The notes under the pieces: model-generated
The model's database searches: none
Seen by the model: only the letters and a program-made list of their open reading frames with translations
Told to the model about the DNA's origin: nothing
Translations under genes and position numbers: made by a program
NCBI GenBank assembly: GCA_963942565.1
Contig: OZ012700.1
Span: 24,946,027-25,010,026 of the forward strand
Origin: Maea johnstoni
Lineage: Eukaryota > Annelida > Polychaeta > Spionida > Magelonidae
Length of the DNA: 64,000 nucleotides
Direction of reading: 5' to 3'
In this document: positions 61,008-64,000 of the stretch, one piece after another
How the letters are laid out: each line of letters opens with the position of its first letter
How positions within the stretch are numbered: position 1 is the stretch's first letter

Positions 61008-64000
61008 TGTTATGAGTTTTATCAATCCCTATTTTGGTAGATAAAGATACGCTAGTGGATTAGTGTAGTCAATTATCAACCCTAACAGGGGGTAGATAGC
61101 TTTGATAATTTACCCTAAATAAGGGTCGATTTTGTGTCACACAGGTGAGCAGTGATGGTGGTGATAGAGCACAGGAACTCAGAGGTATGTATTTCAACAT
61201 TTATTCATTTATTTATTCCTGCACTTAGATGTTCTTGCTGTGAATAATAAGGTTACTGTTTTATATTCCTGTTTACCTGCTGATTTACTTTTGAATGTAT
61301 GTACTGTTCTGAACTGGTGCTAATCATAATTTACTGTATGTATGTACCTACCTGATATTTGTCTTGCATCTGCTTAGAAGTAGAAATGTTCTGAACTGGT
61401 GCTAATCATTTACTACATAAACCTACCTGATATTTGTCTTGAATCTGCTTAGAAGTAGAAATGTTCTGAAGTGATGCTGATATTTATTGATCTGTTAATG
61501 ATTACAATTGCAAATTTATTATAACCACATACCTACCTGATATTTGTCTAAGTTAAACTTTGAAACAGCTTTCGTGACACACTTTCTTCCTCTTATTCAT
61601 ACATTTGTTTAATTGTCTACTTTCAGGTACACTGATTGTGAAATTCCCCCTGAGGAAGAGGAGAAGACAAGCTGCAGCTGTACCTACTACAAAGTCTCCT
61701 CGAAAGAAGAGAAAGAAACATGTCGCCCGAGTTGGTACTGGTCCAAAGTCTACAAGTTCTCCAAAGAGGAAGAAAAGACGTGTCGCAAAAGCTGTTTCAA
61801 AATTGAACCGACAGCTTACAAAGCATGAGGAACAGATCAAGAATCTCAAAGCTCAGAAACGGAAATTCCAAAGGAAATGCAAGAAGCTGGAGGAAATGAT
61901 GGAGAAGAAAGGATCAAGTGACATTTCAAGTATTTACAGTAGTACTAGCACTGTCACATCTCCAAGCCAGGGGACTTCAGTTTTGGATAGGTGGTCTCCA
62001 GTGGTTCATCCAGCTCCAGTGGTAGTGCTAGAACCACTGGAAGCTATGCAAGCTGAGCAAGGCATCACTGCTCAGACACCACTTAGCAAGACCAACCAGC
62101 TCATTCGAAACAGTGGCCTTACCCCAAGGAAAGTCCCAGCTGTCATCAAGAAGAAACTGATCTATGCGAATGTGGTGGAGGATGAACTACAAACTGCAGC
62201 AAAGAAAAGTGACCAACACAAGGAGGTTGTGGTATCACTTCTCAAAGGCAAACAGCTCAAGAAATACAGACTGAAAAAGCAACTCAGCCGACAGTTAAAT
62301 GTCTCAGAGAAGTTCCTTCGCAAAAGGAAGGACAAGTCTCTCAAGTGTCTAGAGAGAAGGCGGCTACTTGCCAAACAGAAAGAGCTCGAGAGACAGGTTA
62401 GGTCTTTCCTAGAGAGAGACGACAACTCTAGGATGAACCCTGGCAAGCAGGACTGCTTGACAGTTGATGGAGAGAAGGTCCAAACAAGGATCCTCAATGA
62501 CTACCTCTACATCTTATATGAGAAGTTCCTTGCTGAAAATCCTCAAGTGAAGATCAGCAAGTCATCTTTCTACAAGCTGCGACCCAAGCACATCAGACAT
62601 TCCAATTGCTTGAAGCCGAACAACTGCTTGTGCCAGAAGCATGAAAACTCCACCTTGCTTCTCAGATCCCTGAAGAAGGTACTGACAGAACCCCTCACTC
62701 CAAGTCCTGATGTCTTTGTGAAATCTTACCAGACCGAAGAGGCAGTTAAGGGGTTGGTGGATAAAGTCACAGCCACTGAGGTTACTGTCCAGCAGTGGCA
62801 GAGAGTTCTAGATGCGAGAGATGGCAAACGCAGAGTCAAGGTTGTCAGTACCGACATGCCACTGTCAGAATTCAAGGACAAGTTTGTGCAAGACTTTGAC
62901 AAATTTGCAGAGCACAATGCCAGAGCTAAAACTCAGTACACACAGCTACGCCAGCTGAAAGAGAACCTGCCAGCTAACCGCATCATAATCCAGATGGATT
63001 TTGCAGAAAACTTCACGTGTGCCTCTACTGATGCTGTCCAGAGTGCATATTGGAACCAGGCTACTGTTACATTACACCCCTGTGTAGTGTACTACAAAGA
63101 GGGAGAACAGTTGAAACATACAAGCTATGTTTATGTATCTCATTTGAATCATCACAACTCCAGTATGGTGATCGCTATTCTGAAAGCACTCATAAAGAAG
63201 GACCTTCAAGCTCTGATCAGTGAAAGGGGAATCGAAATGGTCCATTATATTACAGATAGCCCCTACTCACAATATCGCAATAGGGTGATGTTCGCTGCTG
63301 TTGCTAATCACAAAGACCTTTTTGGCATCGAGGCAAGGTGGGACTATTTTGAGTCAGGTCATGGGAAGGGTCCCTGTGATGGCATTGGGGGCAGTGTCAA
63401 AAGGATGGCTGAGCAAGCAGGCAAACATGGAACACCTATGGCTGATGCAGATGACTTCTTCAAATGGGCATCTGAAACTGGTGGAGTTGTAAACTACACT
63501 TGGATTGGCCAAGAGGAGTATGATTTAGCCCAGAAAGAGGTGAACATGCTTCAAGCCCAGATTGCAGCTGTGAAGGGCACTGGCAAGCTCCATGCAGTGA
63601 GGAGGGGATGTGATGCACATCATGTTTTATGGAGGGATACTTCTTGTAATTGCATTCCAGAGTGTGGCAGTGAATGCAAGTGGGAGGAATGTAGTCTCCT
63701 TCCTCCTAAGGCAAAAGGCAAACTCAACAAATTCACCCCATGTCTTCAGTGTAATTGGCTCTGCTTCTGTCCCAATGGTCCAGTTCTAGTTTTGGTACAG
63801 GAAGAGTCAAGCACCACTGACCCTACTCCTACTACTGCAGTTGACCAGGGTGCAACTGAACAGGATGGTGGAGGTGCAACTGTACAGGATACAAGTGGTG
63901 GAGGTGAAACTGTACATGAGGATGGCCAGGGTGCAACTGTACAGGATACAAGTGGTGGAGGTGAAACTGTACATGAGGATGGCCAGGGTGCAACTGTACA
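45714..64000 (+). CDS. Transposase-like gene, split by a 15 kb insertion, open at window end
   Basis: Coding exons: 45714-46041, continuing at 61155-61184 after the inserted element, then 61627 to beyond 64000. The start is the ATG just after the acceptor at 45705-45706 (MYSTRLRPLPLSNAERQRRY). The frame runs on exactly across the duplicated target (DDGGDSS, then DGGDRAQELR), then through a phase-1 intron, giving at least 910 residues with no internal stop. Layout by joined numbering: basic N-terminus (ERQRRYRARK), acidic stretch near 85-115, a basic region and coiled coil about 170-217, then a core with QMDFAEN (D577), ITDSPYSQYRN (D663) and DYFESGHGKGPCDGIGG (E695), a possible D-D-E triad of an RNase H-like transposase. 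A Cys-rich block (CNCIPECGSECKWEEC) and 19-residue repeats follow. The family is widespread in invertebrates; whether this is a transposon or a domesticated host gene is unknown. In this allele the insertion should disrupt expression. Confidence 0.75.
46035..46041. other. Left target site duplication AGCAGTG
   Basis: Seven bases directly before the inverted terminus at 46042, identical to 61148-61154 after the right terminus. In the reading frame they encode Ser-Ser plus one base. Confidence 0.9.
46042..46230 (+). repeat. Left terminal inverted repeat of the 15 kb element
   Basis: About 190 bp, matching the reverse complement of 60939-61147 with few substitutions (for example CTACCC against CGACCC near the tip). 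Includes inner inverted pairs such as TTATCTACC and GGTTGATAA. Confidence 0.88.
46214..46985 (+). repeat. 34-bp subterminal satellite, left array
   Basis: About 22 units of roughly 34 bp containing CTAAGCACCAGTATGCCCAG and CACAGTCTACATAT. The same unit in reverse complement forms the right array at 59058-60760. Confidence 0.9.
46986..48904. other. Element interior, no recognised gene
   Basis: AT-rich, short frames only. Two related stretches with GCTGGCTTC(T/G)GATTGGTC lie near 48150 and 48295. A polyadenylation-like AATAAAAC occurs at 48700. Confidence 0.4.
48905..50395. repeat. 32-bp minisatellite, about 46 copies
   Basis: Units of about 32 bp: CATAGCACCAGGCCTTCAGT followed by AAGGGTTATCTC, with GGCTTTCAG/GGCCTTCAG/GGCTTACAT variants. 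One or two units occur alone in reverse orientation at 58266-58325, elsewhere in the same element. Confidence 0.93.
50396..56045. other. Element interior, no recognised gene
   Basis: No frame here resembles a known protein. A tandem duplication lies at 51705-52130: the block TCGCACATAATGAATTGTAA to GAGCTATGAGTG is repeated 276 bp later with changes. Short direct repeats TCCGATAATTCACG occur near 52898-52930 and a small (TA)n at 54867-54891. Confidence 0.45.
56046..58848 (-). CDS. Unrecognised spliced gene inside the 15 kb element
   Basis: Three minus-strand exons with consensus borders and matching phases: 58848-58666, 56954-56860, 56429-56370. From the Met in the first exon they encode about 110 residues: MSYKIKQRKPLYQKYFVVGE, a Lys-rich stretch, VPTPSFDG, then GNWQSKMAFWILDGLTKTLP, ending KRVAGKGKYTIQQFHLFTN. 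The acceptor before the first exon (TATTGCAG) implies an upstream exon, not found. An alternative last exon at 56218-56046 also fits the first exon in phase and encodes 56 residues with RRRIMYNNRWIIHGVSN and AFLKMHGNELKYISRRN, then a stop. I do not recognise the protein; it is basic, has no obvious membrane segment, and is the only convincing coding candidate of the element. Confidence 0.5.
57115..57280 (-). repeat. SINE-like element with B-box-like motif
   Basis: On the minus strand GGGTTCAAATCCCGACCG resembles a tRNA B box, and GCATGTGAGAAAGTTGCCAG follows, a core shared with 7545-7765 and 15456-15480. Located in an intron of the element's minus-strand gene. Confidence 0.5.
57530..57720 (-). 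repeat. Interspersed repeat, inverted copy of 17225-17415
   Basis: Contains GTACTTATCTGAGAGTACTT and GAGCTATTCAATGAATAC, the complement of the 17.3 kb copy with substitutions. Moderately old family, unclassified. Confidence 0.6.
58013..58108 (-). CDS. Possible exon in the element, minus strand
   Basis: After the acceptor TGTTTTGCAG, a frame reads LGFAMVDAVMGLKLIEGEFP then KRGWHYWQYP and stops. It is phase 0, so it does not join the exon at 58848-58666. It could be an alternative terminal exon or the remains of another gene. Not recognised. Confidence 0.25.
   Translation of the reverse strand, partial: QLGFAMVDAVMGLKLIEGEFPKRGWHYWQYP
58145..58262 (+). repeat. MITE family B, partial copy
   Basis: CGGGCATAATACATGACTGC through GGTCATTGATGTGCTGGGC-type sequence aligns with the middle of the copies at 3093 and 3587. 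Both ends are missing. Confidence 0.6.
59058..60760 (-). repeat. 34-bp subterminal satellite, right array
   Basis: Units contain GGTGCTTAGATATGTGTACT and GTGCTGCGCATACT, the reverse complement of the left array. About 33 units, interrupted by the MITE at 60014-60500 and by a non-satellite patch at about 60595-60690. Two sub-variants alternate (GTAGACTGTGCTTGG and GTGTACTGTGCTGCG). Confidence 0.9.
60014..60500 (+). repeat. CCCGGG-ended MITE, complete copy
   Basis: A 487-bp element that starts CCCGGGG with a G-run and CACTTGGGTA, and ends TACCTGAGTG with a C-run and CCCGGG, so the ends are inverted. GATATGTGT lies on both sides (60005-60013 and 60501-60509), a 9-bp duplication of the satellite unit; 9 bp is the Mutator-like size. 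Related copies: 39368-39790 and inverted 37162-37376. Confidence 0.85.
60939..61147 (-). repeat. Right terminal inverted repeat of the 15 kb element
   Basis: Reverse complement of 46042-46230, ending GTGTCACACAGGTG at 61147. A TA microsatellite of about 32 bp has grown at 60974-61005, where the left end has only ATATATGT. Confidence 0.88.
61148..61154. other. Right target site duplication AGCAGTG
   Basis: Identical to 46035-46041. The host coding frame resumes here (Ser-Ser-Asp-Gly-Gly-Asp). Confidence 0.9.
61370..61555. repeat. Short tandem repeats in the gene's second coding intron
   Basis: ACCTGATATTTGTCTTG followed by AATCTGCTTAGAAGTAGAAA and TGTTCTGAACTGGTGCTAAT is repeated about three times between 61305 and 61555, with unit near 80-85 bp. 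It lies just upstream of the acceptor at 61625. Confidence 0.7.
63840..64000 (+). repeat. 57-bp coding tandem repeat (19 residues)
   Basis: GGCCAGGGTGCAACTGTACA and GGTGGAGGTGAAACTGTACA halves alternate, encoding GQGATVQDTSGGGETVHED-type units. At least two and a half units are seen, and the array runs off the window. In frame with the transposase-like gene. Confidence 0.9.

Larger units (their letters stand above)
46042..61147. mobile_element. 15.1 kb terminal-inverted-repeat element, family unknown
   Basis: Both ends read inward CACCTGTGTGACACAAAATC and stay nearly identical for about 190 bp (46042-46230 and 60939-61147, the right one lengthened by a TA run). A perfect 7-bp target duplication flanks it. 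Inside the ends lie inverted arrays of one 34-bp satellite, left 46214-46985 and right 59058-60760. The interior has a 32-bp minisatellite, a 280-bp tandem duplication, a SINE-like copy, a MITE insertion and a minus-strand spliced gene of unknown function. I recognise no integrase, polymerase, capsid, helicase or known transposase. A 7-bp duplication does not match hAT (8), MULE (9), piggyBac (TTAA) or Tc1 (TA); Dada elements make 6-7 bp, but nothing else links it to them. It may be non-autonomous or a new superfamily. Confidence 0.85.

Noticed and set aside
46042-61147. Polinton/Maverick or viral origin of the 15 kb element
   Set aside because: Size is suggestive, but the duplication is 7 bp rather than 6, the ends are CACCTG rather than AG, and no polymerase, integrase, protease or capsid sequence was recognised.

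Overview
The window is nuclear DNA of a non-vertebrate animal, probably marine. The evidence is spliced genes with GT-AG introns, very long (TA)n tracts, many short inverted-repeat transposons, DIRS- and Gag-type fossils, a Helitron, and a fibrinogen-like protein of a type I associate with cnidarians and other basal or marine invertebrates. The phylum cannot be fixed from this sequence. Coding density is very low. No rRNA, tRNA or CRISPR was seen.

Layout. (1) 0-13 kb: an eight-exon MFS transporter gene on the minus strand (12667 to 2605, 430 codons), best matched by SLC22A18 (ORCTL2/TETRAN). Its introns hold MITEs, a 2.2 kb foldback element and (TA)n arrays. The last exon of a second gene of the same family (368-528, plus strand) faces it tail to tail. 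(2) 13-23 kb: no genes; microsatellites, a hairpin-forming satellite and several MITE families, two with TA and one with TTAA flanks. (3) 23.6-26.4 kb: the last two coding exons of a secreted fibrinogen-like protein on the minus strand. (4) 28.1-29.9 kb: a 50-bp satellite. (5) 30.4-36.6 kb: broken DIRS-like retrotransposon pieces, and a duplicated, partly palindromic block.

(6) 36.6-44.1 kb: nested insertions. A MITE copy is split by a 7,059-bp segment with Helitron ends (TC at the start; hairpin plus CTAG at the end; no target duplication). Inside it lie a broken Gag fossil between inverted repeat arms, and a 1.84 kb near-perfect palindrome with a 6-bp target duplication.

(7) 45.3-64 kb: a transposase-like gene on the plus strand (basic N-terminus, coiled coil, candidate D-D-E residues, Cys-rich tail, 19-residue repeats), open at the window end. 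Its first coding exon is split by a 15,106-bp element at 46042-61147. The element has about 190-bp terminal inverted repeats, a perfect 7-bp target duplication (AGCAGTG), inverted 34-bp satellite arrays just inside both ends, a 32-bp minisatellite, and an unrecognised minus-strand spliced gene. The host frame runs on exactly across the duplicated target, so the insertion looks young. This element is the best candidate in the window for something undescribed. The transporter and fibrinogen-like genes show no functional link; most of the rest is mobile DNA.
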